Notes under the pieces: model-generated | Database searches by the model: none | Seen by the model: the letters and a program-made list of their open reading frames with translations, nothing else | What the model was told of the DNA's origin: nothing | In this document: one piece after another, positions 34,854 through 41,604 of the stretch | Layout: each line of letters starts with the position of its first letter | How positions within the stretch are numbered: the stretch's first letter is position 1 | Position numbers and translations under genes: made by a program | Assembly: GCA_913020445.1 (NCBI GenBank) | Contig: CAJWAR010000031.1 | Span: 1-48,573, forward strand | Length of the DNA stretch: 48,573 nt | DNA from: an uncultured Rhodospirillaceae bacterium | Lineage (GTDB): Bacteria; Pseudomonadota; Alphaproteobacteria; Rhodospirillales; UBA2165 | Direction of reading: 5' to 3'

Positions 34854-36200
34854 CTAAGGTGCATTGGCGGGTGAGTTTTCCGGCTTGAGCGCCTCATCGC
34901 CTTTAGCAAGAGCCGCCTTGCGGTCATTTGGAAATGGCTCTTTGCCATCGCCGGGCGGATGATCCTCAGGAAGGTACAAAGCAACTTTATTGGTCTTCGG
35001 CCATTTCTTTTTGACATCAATGTCGCGTTCATTGACGCCCCGCGCTTTGATAATTTTACCGTCGAGACTTTCAATATCGAGCCACCATTTCTGACCCTTG
35101 ACCCGGGTGCCGTTGCCCATGACATCGTCGAGCCACACTGCAATGGGGATCATGATCGGCTTCAGCCACATCGCGTTGATACCGAGCCAGCTTGCCACCC
35201 GCTGCATCAACGGCCCATCCTTGGTGACGACTTTATTGAGCGGACAGGTTTTCATGCAGCGCCCGCAAGCTGAGCCTTTCGGATTGGTGATGCGGTATTT
35301 GGCGCAGTTTTCAACGTCCGGTTTCCAAATCTCATAGCCGTTATACATGATCTTCGGGCCGAACGGGATGGCGTTGCAGGGGCACTCGCGGGCGCATTTG
35401 AAACAGTTATTGCAAAATTTCTGCAGGCCAAAATCTATCGGCTTGTCACATTCCATCGGCAGATTGGTAGTGACGACCACGGTCTTCGAGCGCGGTCCGA
35501 TAAACGGATTGAGCACCAGCTCGCCAATCCGGCTGAGCTCACCCAAGCCCGCCAGCAGCATCAAGGGAATTTGCATAACCTGGCCGCTCGGCGCCGAATG
35601 GCAGCGCGCATCGAAGCCAAGTTTCCGGATATAGCCGGCAATCACACTGCCGACTTCAGCACCCCGCAAATACGCCCGGTAGCTTTGAGTGCCGCTGATC
35701 CAATCGTCGCCACTGGCCCCTTCCATGGTTTCGTAACCCTGATCGATCAGGCAGACGAGGGCGTATTTATGGCGCGCCTCGACCGGGTTACCCTTGCCGT
35801 CATGGGTATACCAGGCGTAATCGGGCACTTCGCAAATACCGACGATATCCATATCGAGAAAATAGGCGAGCGACTTGATGTGCTTGGCCATCAGTTCGGG
35901 ATCATCCGTAAAAGGAGCTTCCTCCTCGGCGACCGGCCCTTCATGCAGCGGGATCATCGCCTGCATCACTTCGCCGATCGCTTCCGATAGCGGGCTCTTA
36001 TTGATGAACCGCGCGCGTTCCTCTTTTGCTTTTTCGCCAAGATCACCAAAGATCGGCCGGGTGAAAAAAGCCGCCCTGAGTGGCACCCGTTTAACTTTAT
36101 CGGTATCAATCCGCGTCGTTGGCTTATCGACCCGCTTGACCTGCTCCATTGGATATTTGCCCAAATGGGGCGGACGAAATTTAAATCTGAAGAGGCTCAT
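34854..36200 (-). CDS. Reductive dehalogenase-like corrinoid/Fe-S protein, cytoplasmic
   Basis: This 448-residue protein has the reductive dehalogenase fold signature. SYRAYLRGAEVGSVIAGYIRKLGF is followed by LLAGLGELSRIGEL, NPFIGPRSKTVVVTTNLPM and DKPIDFGLQKF. Two [4Fe-4S] motifs follow directly: CNNCFKCARECP, then a CX12CX2CX3CP set ending CGRCMKTCP. Unlike respiratory RdhA proteins there is no twin-arginine signal. Unlike the NADPH-dependent type there is no fused ferredoxin reductase. The C-terminal ~100 residues are hydrophilic. The start has an AGGGATC ribosome binding site. It heads a three-gene operon with a DMT transporter and a TPR-glycosyltransferase. Its substrate, and whether it dehalogenates at all, are unknown. 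Confidence 0.85.
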   Translation of the reverse strand: MSLFRFKFRPPHLGKYPMEQVKRVDKPTTRIDTDKVKRVPLRAAFFTRPIFGDLGEKAKEERARFINKSPLSEAIGEVMQAMIPLHEGPVAEEEAPFTDDPELMAKHIKSLAYFLDMDIVGICEVPDYAWYTHDGKGNPVEARHKYALVCLIDQGYETMEGASGDDWISGTQSYRAYLRGAEVGSVIAGYIRKLGFDARCHSAPSGQVMQIPLMLLAGLGELSRIGELVLNPFIGPRSKTVVVTTNLPMECDKPIDFGLQKFCNNCFKCARECPCNAIPFGPKIMYNGYEIWKPDVENCAKYRITNPKGSACGRCMKTCPLNKVVTKDGPLMQRVASWLGINAMWLKPIMIPIAVWLDDVMGNGTRVKGQKWWLDIESLDGKIIKARGVNERDIDVKKKWPKTNKVALYLPEDHPPGDGKEPFPNDRKAALAKGDEALKPENSPANAP

Positions 36201-36353
36201 GATCCCTGCCTAATTTTTTCTGATTTCAGTGATCAGAGGCTATCACAAGAGATTACCGCTCGCCAAACATTGTTTGGGCCGCGAACTATATTTGTAATAA
36301 CGCGACCCGGGTCGATTTATTACAATGTTAACCTTTTAAAATCGGGCAAAATG

Positions 36354-36381
36354 AAAGGCCCGTGATTGAAGCGGGCCTTTT
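36354..36381. terminator. GC-rich hairpin downstream of the FAD-linked oxidase
   Basis: AAAGGCCCG pairs with CGGGCCTTT in a perfect 9-bp stem around a 9-base loop. On the plus strand it is followed by TGGGG; on the minus strand by CATTTTG. It is a likely terminator for the minus-strand oxidase gene that ends at 36520, although the T-run is short. The rest of the 36201-36519 gap holds only this hairpin and the palindrome at 36443. Confidence 0.55.
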
Positions 36382-36442
36382 GGGGGGGAGGTACTTAGGA
36401 GGAGTAACTGGCTATTATAGTCTCATAAATCGCTTAAAAATG

Positions 36443-36460
36443 ATGTGATCTAGATCACAT
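36443..36460. promoter_or_regulatory. Perfect CRP-like palindrome ATGTGATCTAGATCACAT
   Basis: This 18-base perfect palindrome contains TGTGA-N6-TCACA, the exact consensus half-sites of CRP/FNR-family cyclic-AMP receptor proteins. It lies 243 bases upstream of the reductive-dehalogenase-like gene start. An activator site at this distance is plausible, or it may serve an unmapped promoter in the gap. Confidence 0.5.
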
Positions 36461-36519
36461 TTCCCAAATAAACCGCCCATTTTTACGCTATCCCATTGGA
36501 ATCCCATCAAAAATAAATT

Positions 36520-37935
36520 CTACATTTTCACTGTTTTTCCGGGATTCATGATATTTTGCGGATCAAGCGCAATTTTTATCGTCCGCATTATGTTTAGAGC
36601 TTCGCCGTGTTCCGCCTCCTGATATTTGAGTTTGCCCTGGCCAATGCCGTGTTCACCGGTGCAGGTGCCGTCCATGGCGATGGCGCGCTCGACCAGTTTG
36701 CGGTTGATCTCATTACAGATTTGCAAATCTTCTTCCCGCGTATCCGGATGGATCAACAGCTCAACATGGAAATTACCGTCACCGACATGACCGACAATCG
36801 GCGCGACGATGCCGGCCTCATCGATATCCTGCTTAGTCGTCAAAATGCATTCGGCAAGCCTTGAGATCGGCACGCAGACATCGGTCGCCATCACCGCACA
36901 GCCGGGTCTAAGCGCGATGGCCGAATAAGCGGCATCATGGCGGGCCGCCCAGAGCTTATCGCGTTCTTCGGCATTGCTGGTCCAGTTGAAATTGCCGGCG
37001 CCAAATTCTTCACAGATTTCCGCCATGCGCTCAGCTTGTTCTTTGACCCCCGCGTCAGAGCCATGAAATTCGAGGAACAAGGTCGGCTCTACCGGATAAT
37101 CAAGATCGGAATATTTGTTGAGCGCATCCATCTGAACTTCATCAAGCAATTCGATACGCGCCATCGGGATGCCCCATTGAATGGTCGAGATCACTGCATC
37201 GACCGCCCCTTTAAGACTGTCGAAAGACACCACGGCGGAAGAAATCGCTTCCGGAATACCAAACAGTTTCAGCGTTACTTTGGTGATAATGCCAAGCGTG
37301 CCTTCGGCGCCGACAAACAGCCGGGTCAGATCATAGCCTGATGATGATTTGCGGGCGCGCCGCGCGGTGCGGATAATTTTACCCTCGGCGGTCACCACTT
37401 CGAGGCTCATCACATTTTCCCGCATGGTGCCATAGCGTACTGCATTGGTGCCGGACGCCCGGGTCGACGCCATGCCGCCAAGCGAGGCATCAGCACCGGG
37501 ATCGATCGGGAAAAACAGGCCGGTATCACGTAGATATTCGTTAAGCTGTTTGCGGGTGACGCCGGGCTCGACCGTAACATCCATGTCTTCGGTGTTGACC
37601 TCGAGCACATTGTTCATTTCCGAAACATCAACGCAGATGCCGCCATGCAGCGCCGCCAGATGGCCTTCCGCCGAGGTGCCGGTGCCAAAGGGAATGATCG
37701 GCACCCCCCGTTTGGCGCAAGCTTTGACAATCACGACAACTTCTTCGGTTGAGCGCGCCATCACCACGGCATCGGCCGGCACCAGTTCATGAAAGGAAAA
37801 ATCGCGGGCATGATGTTCCCGCACCGCCATTGACGTCGACACCCGGTCACCGAAAGTCGCTCGCAGCTCTTCGATAAGATCCTTAATTACTGTTTCGTCG
37901 GGCCGTGTAATTGCGCCAGAACCGTCTGCCGGCAT
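36520..37935 (-). CDS. FAD-linked oxidase, D-lactate/glycolate dehydrogenase type
   Basis: This 471-residue flavoprotein belongs to the GlcD/Dld family that oxidises D-2-hydroxy acids and passes electrons to cytochrome c or quinone. FAD-binding segments are GVPIIPFGTGTSAEGH, VEPGVTRKQLNEYL and FPIDPGADASLGGMASTRASGTNAVRYGTM. The C-terminal catalytic cap carries IVGHVGDGNFHVELLI and GTCTGEHGIGQGKL. The family position is closest to the cytochrome-type D-lactate dehydrogenases. It is a single-gene unit. It could oxidise the product of the D-2-hydroxyacid dehydrogenase at 30640, but they are not co-transcribed. Confidence 0.92.
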   Translation of the reverse strand: MPADGSGAITRPDETVIKDLIEELRATFGDRVSTSMAVREHHARDFSFHELVPADAVVMARSTEEVVVIVKACAKRGVPIIPFGTGTSAEGHLAALHGGICVDVSEMNNVLEVNTEDMDVTVEPGVTRKQLNEYLRDTGLFFPIDPGADASLGGMASTRASGTNAVRYGTMRENVMSLEVVTAEGKIIRTARRARKSSSGYDLTRLFVGAEGTLGIITKVTLKLFGIPEAISSAVVSFDSLKGAVDAVISTIQWGIPMARIELLDEVQMDALNKYSDLDYPVEPTLFLEFHGSDAGVKEQAERMAEICEEFGAGNFNWTSNAEERDKLWAARHDAAYSAIALRPGCAVMATDVCVPISRLAECILTTKQDIDEAGIVAPIVGHVGDGNFHVELLIHPDTREEDLQICNEINRKLVERAIAMDGTCTGEHGIGQGKLKYQEAEHGEALNIMRTIKIALDPQNIMNPGKTVKM

Positions 37936-38090
37936 GGGGGTACTCCTTATTAAATATGATGGGGCTAATTCTATCCTGCCGCCATAATGCTGAATATTTC
38001 GGTTTCCTGCAATGTTGTAAATAGCGCAAGTGTGATTCGCACGTGATCGGGCACGAGCCTATTCTTTTGCTTTAAGGAAGGAGGTACTTG

Positions 38091-38648
38091 ATGGAAAAAA
38101 CCGTACCGAAACCTGCCCCTAAATTCTTCAAACCCAGCCCGCTCCAGCTGGGTATGATTTGCGGCCTGCTATTAGCGGTGCTGTGGATCGTGTTTGATAC
38201 CGGCATAACCGGAGCTAGAGCCAGCGGCGAGATCAATACGACAGCCGGAAATGTCGCGATTGAAGGCTATGACAGCGTCGCTTATTTCACCCAAAAAAAG
38301 GCGGTGCCGGGCAGCAAGGAATTTACCCACCGCTGGAAAAACGCCGTTTGGCAATTCGCCAGTGCAGCCCACCGTGACATGTTCGCCAACAATCCGGAGA
38401 AATTTGCGCCGCAATATGGCGGCTACTGAGCTTGGGGTATCGCCCACGGGTATGCCGATGGCATCAACCCGGAGGCCTTTGTCATCGTGAATGACAAGCT
38501 CTATCTCAATCTTACCCACGGTATTAATAATGCCTGGATCAGAACCGGCCAGCGTGGCATCACCTCCGGTGACCGCTATTGGCCGGGTATTGCCGAAAAA
38601 TTGACGCCAAAAGATAAGGACGGTAAACGCCCCTATTGGAACGACTGA
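38091..38648 (+). CDS. YHS-domain protein with in-frame TGA at the conserved Cys (candidate selenoprotein)
   Basis: From ATG 38091, with a strong AGGAGGT ribosome binding site, the frame encodes an N-terminal membrane/signal helix (LGMICGLLLAVLWIVFD). A YHS domain follows: GYDSVAYFTQKKAVPGS, FTHRWKNAVWQFASAAHRD and NPEKFAPQYGGY. TGA at 38427-38429 (codon 113) then interrupts it. The frame continues as AWGIAHGYADGINPEAF, VIVNDKLYLNLTHGI and DRYWPGIAEKL to a TGA at 38646-38648, giving 185 residues. In this family the position after GGY is a conserved cysteine. Reading TGA as selenocysteine restores a normal-length YHS protein. YHS domains are metal-binding, copper or heme related. The alternative is a recent TGC/TGT-to-TGA mutation making a pseudogene. 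Confidence 0.7.
38447..38471 (+). promoter_or_regulatory. Candidate bacterial SECIS hairpin after the in-frame TGA
   Basis: CGGG (38447-38450) pairs with CCCG (38468-38471), and ATGCC (38452-38456) pairs with GGCAT (38460-38464). The apical loop GAT is at 38457-38459, with an unpaired T at 38451 opposite CAA. The loop begins 28 bases after the TGA and its first base is G. A distance of roughly 16-37 bases, a G early in a small loop and a bulged U below a short upper helix are the known traits of bacterial SECIS elements. The match is by eye only. Confidence 0.5.
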
Positions 38649-38670
38649 GTTAAATAATTTTGATAGGTGA

Positions 38671-39534
38671 TTATTCTCGCGGCCGGGTTTCCCTGATCGC
38701 GATATAGACCCCGCTGGCGATGACGATGAGAATACCAATGATCGTAACAGCGTCCGGAAAATCATTAAAAAACATATAGCCAAACAATGTGGCACCAATA
38801 ATCTGGGTGAAGCCGATCGGCGCGATAATCGATGCCTCACCGTATATAAAGGCGCTGAAGAGACAGGTCTGGCCCATCGCGGCAAAGGCGACAAAGCCAA
38901 TGATTAAAAGCGTATCTTCCGGTCTTGGCGGCACCCAAACGGAAAAAATTAAAGGCGTCAGGAGAATCGCGCCAATAACCGCGGAATAGGTCAAATTAGC
39001 AATCGGTGGCGCTTCATGGGCCAATAGCCGGTTGAAAGCATAGAAAAATCCAATCGCCAAGCCGGCGCCAAAGGCAATCATATAGCCTAACCGGTCACCA
39101 CTAAATTCGGGCCGCAAAACAATCAAAACGCCGATAAAGCCCACCAATACGGCCAGCCAGCGGCGAATGCCGACTTTTTCGCCGAGCATAAAGGGGGAAA
39201 CTGCCGTGGTCACCAGCGGCGCAACAAATGAAATTGCCGTCGCCTCGGCGAGTGGCACCAGCAAAATCGCCCAATAAAACATGCCGATGCCGGTAATCAC
39301 CGAAATCGCCCGCAATACCTGCAAAAAAAGCTTGGGTGGCAGCAAAATACCGGGGCCATATTTGACCGTAATGACCGGCACATAGAACAGGCTGGTAAAC
39401 ACCATCTGTGTCCACATGATGACAATGGCTGAATAATAGCCATCGGTCATTTTGGCGAAGGCGTCTTTCATGGGAAAAAGAAAGACCGCGAGAACCATTA
39501 ACAAAATGCCGAGTAATTGATTGTGGGGCTTCAT
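38671..39534 (-). CDS. EamA/DMT superfamily transporter
   Basis: This 287-residue protein of about ten helices is a second DMT transporter. Segments include LLGILLMVLAVFLFPMKDAFAK, MFYWAILLVPLAEATAISFVAPLVTTAVSPFMLGEK followed by RRWLAVLVGFIGVLIVLRPE, and IIAPIGFTQIIGATLFGYMFFNDFP. The pattern resembles S-adenosylmethionine or riboflavin-type EamA exporters, but specificity is not readable. The frame reaches back to 39567; ATG 39534 is preferred because AAGGACC lies just upstream. It converges on the YHS gene with 22 bases between stops. Confidence 0.9.
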   Translation of the reverse strand: MKPHNQLLGILLMVLAVFLFPMKDAFAKMTDGYYSAIVIMWTQMVFTSLFYVPVITVKYGPGILLPPKLFLQVLRAISVITGIGMFYWAILLVPLAEATAISFVAPLVTTAVSPFMLGEKVGIRRWLAVLVGFIGVLIVLRPEFSGDRLGYMIAFGAGLAIGFFYAFNRLLAHEAPPIANLTYSAVIGAILLTPLIFSVWVPPRPEDTLLIIGFVAFAAMGQTCLFSAFIYGEASIIAPIGFTQIIGATLFGYMFFNDFPDAVTIIGILIVIASGVYIAIRETRPRE

Positions 39535-39597
39535 GTTGGTCCTTCGGGTGCGCTGGCAATAAAGCAATTAACTGATTTTTAAAGGAATTCACCGAAT

Positions 39598-39717
39598 ATG
39601 AAAGCACCAGAGAACATTAATTTAAAAAAGAGCATTAAAATGGCATTTGTCTATATCTCTATCGTCGCTTTTTCAGGTCTCGCCGCGATTGCGTATGTCC
39701 TCGACGACATCAAGTAA
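39598..39717 (+). CDS. Small single-pass membrane protein, 39 residues
   Basis: A 39-residue frame starts at ATG 39598, 11 bases after AAAGGA. It has a basic N-terminus (NLKKSIK) and a hydrophobic helix (MAFVYISIVAFSGLAAIAYV) ending in LDDIK. It is divergent from the DMT transporter and 195 bases before the Hsp20 gene. I do not recognise a family. The charge distribution fits a membrane peptide with its N-terminus inside. Confidence 0.5.
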   Translation: MKAPENINLKKSIKMAFVYISIVAFSGLAAIAYVLDDIK

Positions 39718-39743
39718 CAACCCCGCCAAAGGCAATAAATTTA

Positions 39744-39762
39744 GTTGATTTTGCTAATCAAC
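39744..39762. promoter_or_regulatory. Inverted repeat upstream of the Hsp20 gene
   Basis: GTTGATT and AATCAAC form a perfect 7-bp inverted repeat around TTGCT, 150 bases before the hsp20 start. The spacing does not fit FNR or FixK (TTGAT-N4-ATCAA). It could be an operator or a short hairpin ending the upstream small gene. Confidence 0.3.
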
Positions 39763-39808
39763 ACCTTGCAGAATTGACCTCATAAACTACATAAATTGTG
39801 GTCCCCTT

Positions 39809-39912
39809 AAGACGCCTATTGCAGGGTCTTATTTCAGTTGGACCGTAAACCGGAATTCGGCCAATGATGGCGAATTTCTTATTTTTCATATCGCTTCTAA
39901 GGAGGATATGCG
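39809..39912 (+). promoter_or_regulatory. ROSE-type RNA thermometer in the hsp20 leader
   Basis: The leader folds into successive hairpins: AAGAC/GTCTT (39809-39830), TTGG/CCAA with an inner CCGGAATTCGG, and a final hairpin in which CATATC (39887-39892) pairs with GATATG (39905-39910). The last hairpin encloses TCGCT (39891-39895) and the ribosome binding site AAGGAGG (39899-39905). ROSE elements use U(U/C)GCU to mask the ribosome binding site of small heat-shock genes in alphaproteobacteria and melt on warming. Motif, position and gene agree, though the fold is by eye. Confidence 0.75.
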
Positions 39913-40401
39913 ATGCGTACTTATGATTTTTCCCCCCTTTTCCGTAACTCAGTAGGTTTTGACCGTATGCAGCGTTTGCTGGATAGCGCGCTCGATCACT
40001 CTCAAACCTCGGCCAATTCATACCCACCCTACAACATCGAAGCGGTCGGCGAAGATGCCTACCGGATTTCCATGGCTGTTGCCGGCTTCAGTGAAGCCGA
40101 CCTCGAAATTATCGCCAAGGATAATGCGCTCTCCGTAAAAGGTGAGATAAAAGCCAGTGATGACACGGCCTATCTCCACCGCGGTATTGCCGGGCGCGCT
40201 TTTGAACGCCGCTTTGATTTGGCCGATTATGTCAAAGTCGCCGACGCTCATCTTGAAAACGGTCTGTTGCATATCGATCTGGTGCGTGAAGTGCCGGAAG
40301 CGCATAAACCGCGTACAGTTGAGATCAAACGCGGCGCGACACCTTCATTGGCCGAGAAAGCCAAGAATCTCATTGGTGGCGATGCTAAAGCAGCCGCTTA
40401 A
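39913..40401 (+). CDS. ibpA: Hsp20/IbpA-family small heat-shock protein
   Basis: This 162-residue ATP-independent chaperone binds unfolding proteins during heat stress. An N-terminal arm (DFSPLFRNSVGFDRMQRLLD) precedes the alpha-crystallin domain (YPPYNIEAVGEDAYRISMAVAG to HIDLVREVPEAHKPRTVEI), followed by a C-terminal extension. The motifs and length fit the class A IbpA type. An AGGAGG ribosome binding site is eight bases before ATG 39913 and lies within the thermometer hairpin, so heat-induced translation is expected. It is a single-gene unit ending in a strong terminator. Confidence 0.95.
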   Translation: MRTYDFSPLFRNSVGFDRMQRLLDSALDHSQTSANSYPPYNIEAVGEDAYRISMAVAGFSEADLEIIAKDNALSVKGEIKASDDTAYLHRGIAGRAFERRFDLADYVKVADAHLENGLLHIDLVREVPEAHKPRTVEIKRGATPSLAEKAKNLIGGDAKAAA

Positions 40402-40428
40402 GGCTTAAAACTTCTCCTAAGTTTGATT

Positions 40429-40460
40429 AAGGGATGTCTCTAGCGAGGCATCCCTTTTTC
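40429..40460 (+). terminator. Intrinsic terminator of hsp20
   Basis: AAGGGATGTCTC (40429-40440) pairs with GAGGCATCCCTT (40445-40456), including one T-G pair, around TAGC. TTTC follows the stem, extending its terminal T pair into a short run. This is a textbook rho-independent terminator 27 bases after the hsp20 stop. Confidence 0.85.
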
Positions 40461-40466
40461 CTTTCC

Positions 40467-40524
40467 GGGGACATGTTCTTAGCACCCTCTGTCAACCATT
40501 CAGCCGGCTGCCTAACGTGTCCCC
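40467..40524. repeat. GGGGACATGTT inverted repeat
   Basis: GGGGACATGTT (40467-40477) and AACGTGTCCCC (40514-40524) are inverted copies with one wobble pair. The left arm runs into CTTAGCACCC (40478-40487), identical to bases 1-10 of the window. GGGGACA also forms the terminator at 43204. Similar GGGGACATGTTCTT repeats elsewhere are linked to REP-associated Y1 transposases (family knowledge); none is present here. Confidence 0.65.
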
Positions 40525-40548
40525 TCTTACGGTGTAGAAGTACCAAAA

Positions 40549-40598
40549 AAACCACAGAGAGCACAGAGATCACAGAGAACTAAAACCAGTGGTTTCGG
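40549..40598. repeat. CACAGAG / AAACCAGTGGTTT composite repeat, copy 1
   Basis: Three degenerate tandem CACAGAG units (ACCACAGAGAGCACAGAGAT then CACAGAG) are followed by AAACCAGTGGTTTCGGTA, which contains the palindrome AAACCA-G-TGGTTT. The same order recurs at 48201-48308, and a decayed copy lies at 41282-41375. It fills most of the gap before the racemase gene. Confidence 0.7.
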
Positions 40599-40616
40599 TA
40601 CCCCTGCAAATGACCA

Positions 40617-41270
40617 TTATTTTGGTACGTCTAATAACTGCTCGGCGCGGCGGACGGCACAGGTGATGCCATCGAGGACAGGAACGCCAATGCGTTCCGA
40701 GAGTTCATCGCTCATCGAGGCCGCGGCGGAGCCGCCGACGATCAGCGCCTGCGCTCCGTCTTCCTCCACCGCCGCCTTTCCTTCTCGCAGGATGGCTTCC
40801 AGAAGCAACGCCTGGTCTGGAGCGACTCCACCTTCGAGGTGTATCGCGAGGCGGATACTGGCCAGGTATTCCGAGTGCCCGTAGCGCTCCACCAGAGCCC
40901 GCATGATGGGAGCACCGGTTTTTTGCATATCGATCAGGGAAAATCGAGGACCGAGACTGACAGCAAAATGCATGGCACTTTCGCTCATGCCGGTGACGGG
41001 TTGGGCGAGCCGGGCACGCATTTCCTCAAGGCCTGTGTCGCTGGAAGATGCCACGGCAACGGCATCGAATTCGCCGGCCCGCTCATCGACCACCTGGAGA
41101 ACAGCTTCGAGGGCCACCGCGCTTTCCTCCTTGGAAGTTATGTAGGCGATGCCAAAGGGGGCCGTAACGGCCTCGATTTCAGTCGTGGAGCCGGCAGCGG
41201 CAGCGGCGATTCCGGCAATGGTATCGGTGATATTCCGGCTGGTATTGGGATTGATGACGAGCAGCTTCAT
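40617..41270 (-). CDS. Asp/Glu/hydantoin racemase family protein lacking the catalytic cysteines
   Basis: This 217-residue protein has the family framework. MKLLVINPNTSRNITDTI is followed by FDAVAVASSSDTGLEEM, QPVTGMSESAMHFA, QALIVGGSAAASMSDEL and IGVPVLDGITCAV. In working racemases the first block has Cys (ACFxDPGL) and the second has Cys (LGCAGM). Here these are Ser and Gly/Ser, so two-base proton exchange cannot work as usual. Either it is a non-racemase relative, such as an arylmalonate-decarboxylase- or maleate-isomerase-like branch, or it is inactive. It stands alone, 35 kb from the hyuAB genes, flanked by repeats on both sides. Confidence 0.82.
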   Translation of the reverse strand: MKLLVINPNTSRNITDTIAGIAAAAAGSTTEIEAVTAPFGIAYITSKEESAVALEAVLQVVDERAGEFDAVAVASSSDTGLEEMRARLAQPVTGMSESAMHFAVSLGPRFSLIDMQKTGAPIMRALVERYGHSEYLASIRLAIHLEGGVAPDQALLLEAILREGKAAVEEDGAQALIVGGSAAASMSDELSERIGVPVLDGITCAVRRAEQLLDVPK

Positions 41271-41281
41271 ACTTTTCCGTG

Positions 41282-41375
41282 ATTACCACAAAACAGATGA
41301 AAATTCAAAGGACCATCGGTCGAGACGGGAGACTACAATTCGTTCGCAAGTACGCAAAACCAGTGGTTTCGATAC
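41282..41375. repeat. Composite repeat, decayed copy 2
   Basis: A degraded CACAGAG section (TTACCACAAAACAGATGAAA and following) leads to AAAACCAGTGGTTTCGATAC at 41357-41376. This is the same endpoint as the copies at 40549 and 48201. Locus D of the AGCGGACATT family follows within ten bases. Confidence 0.55.
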
Positions 41376-41381
41376 ACTTCA

Positions 41382-41459
41382 AAATGTCTGCTTTACTCCC
41401 GATAGCCGACTCTTTCCATATTACCAAAAAGAGTCTGCTTTTGACCCAAAACGGACATC
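41382..41459. repeat. Dispersed AGCGGACATT repeat, locus D
   Basis: The copy starts AATGTCTGCTTTACTCCCGATAGC and ends GAGTCTGCTTTTGACCCAAAACGGACAT, so it is a diverged version of the unit at loci C and F. It lies downstream of the methyltransferase gene at 41605-42930, opposite locus E. The remaining bases to 41604 hold nothing I can support. Confidence 0.75.
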
Positions 41460-41604
41460 ATGAAAGTATATTTTCTTAATATCATCAAAAGTAAAGGCAA
41501 AGGCTATTCAGGTAAAAGATCGACGACCCGTATATTATACCCGCTGCAAAAACAATTATGTTTCCAATTTAGGAATTTCAACTCATCCTAAATCATCGGC
41601 ATGC

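Noticed and set aside
39744..39762. FNR/FixK box upstream of hsp20
   Set aside because: The half-sites TTGAT and ATCAA are separated by seven bases instead of four.
41149..41463. Plus-strand open frame ending ESAFDPKRTS
   Set aside because: It overlaps the racemase gene antisense and ends in repeat locus D, so it is a repeat-derived artefact.
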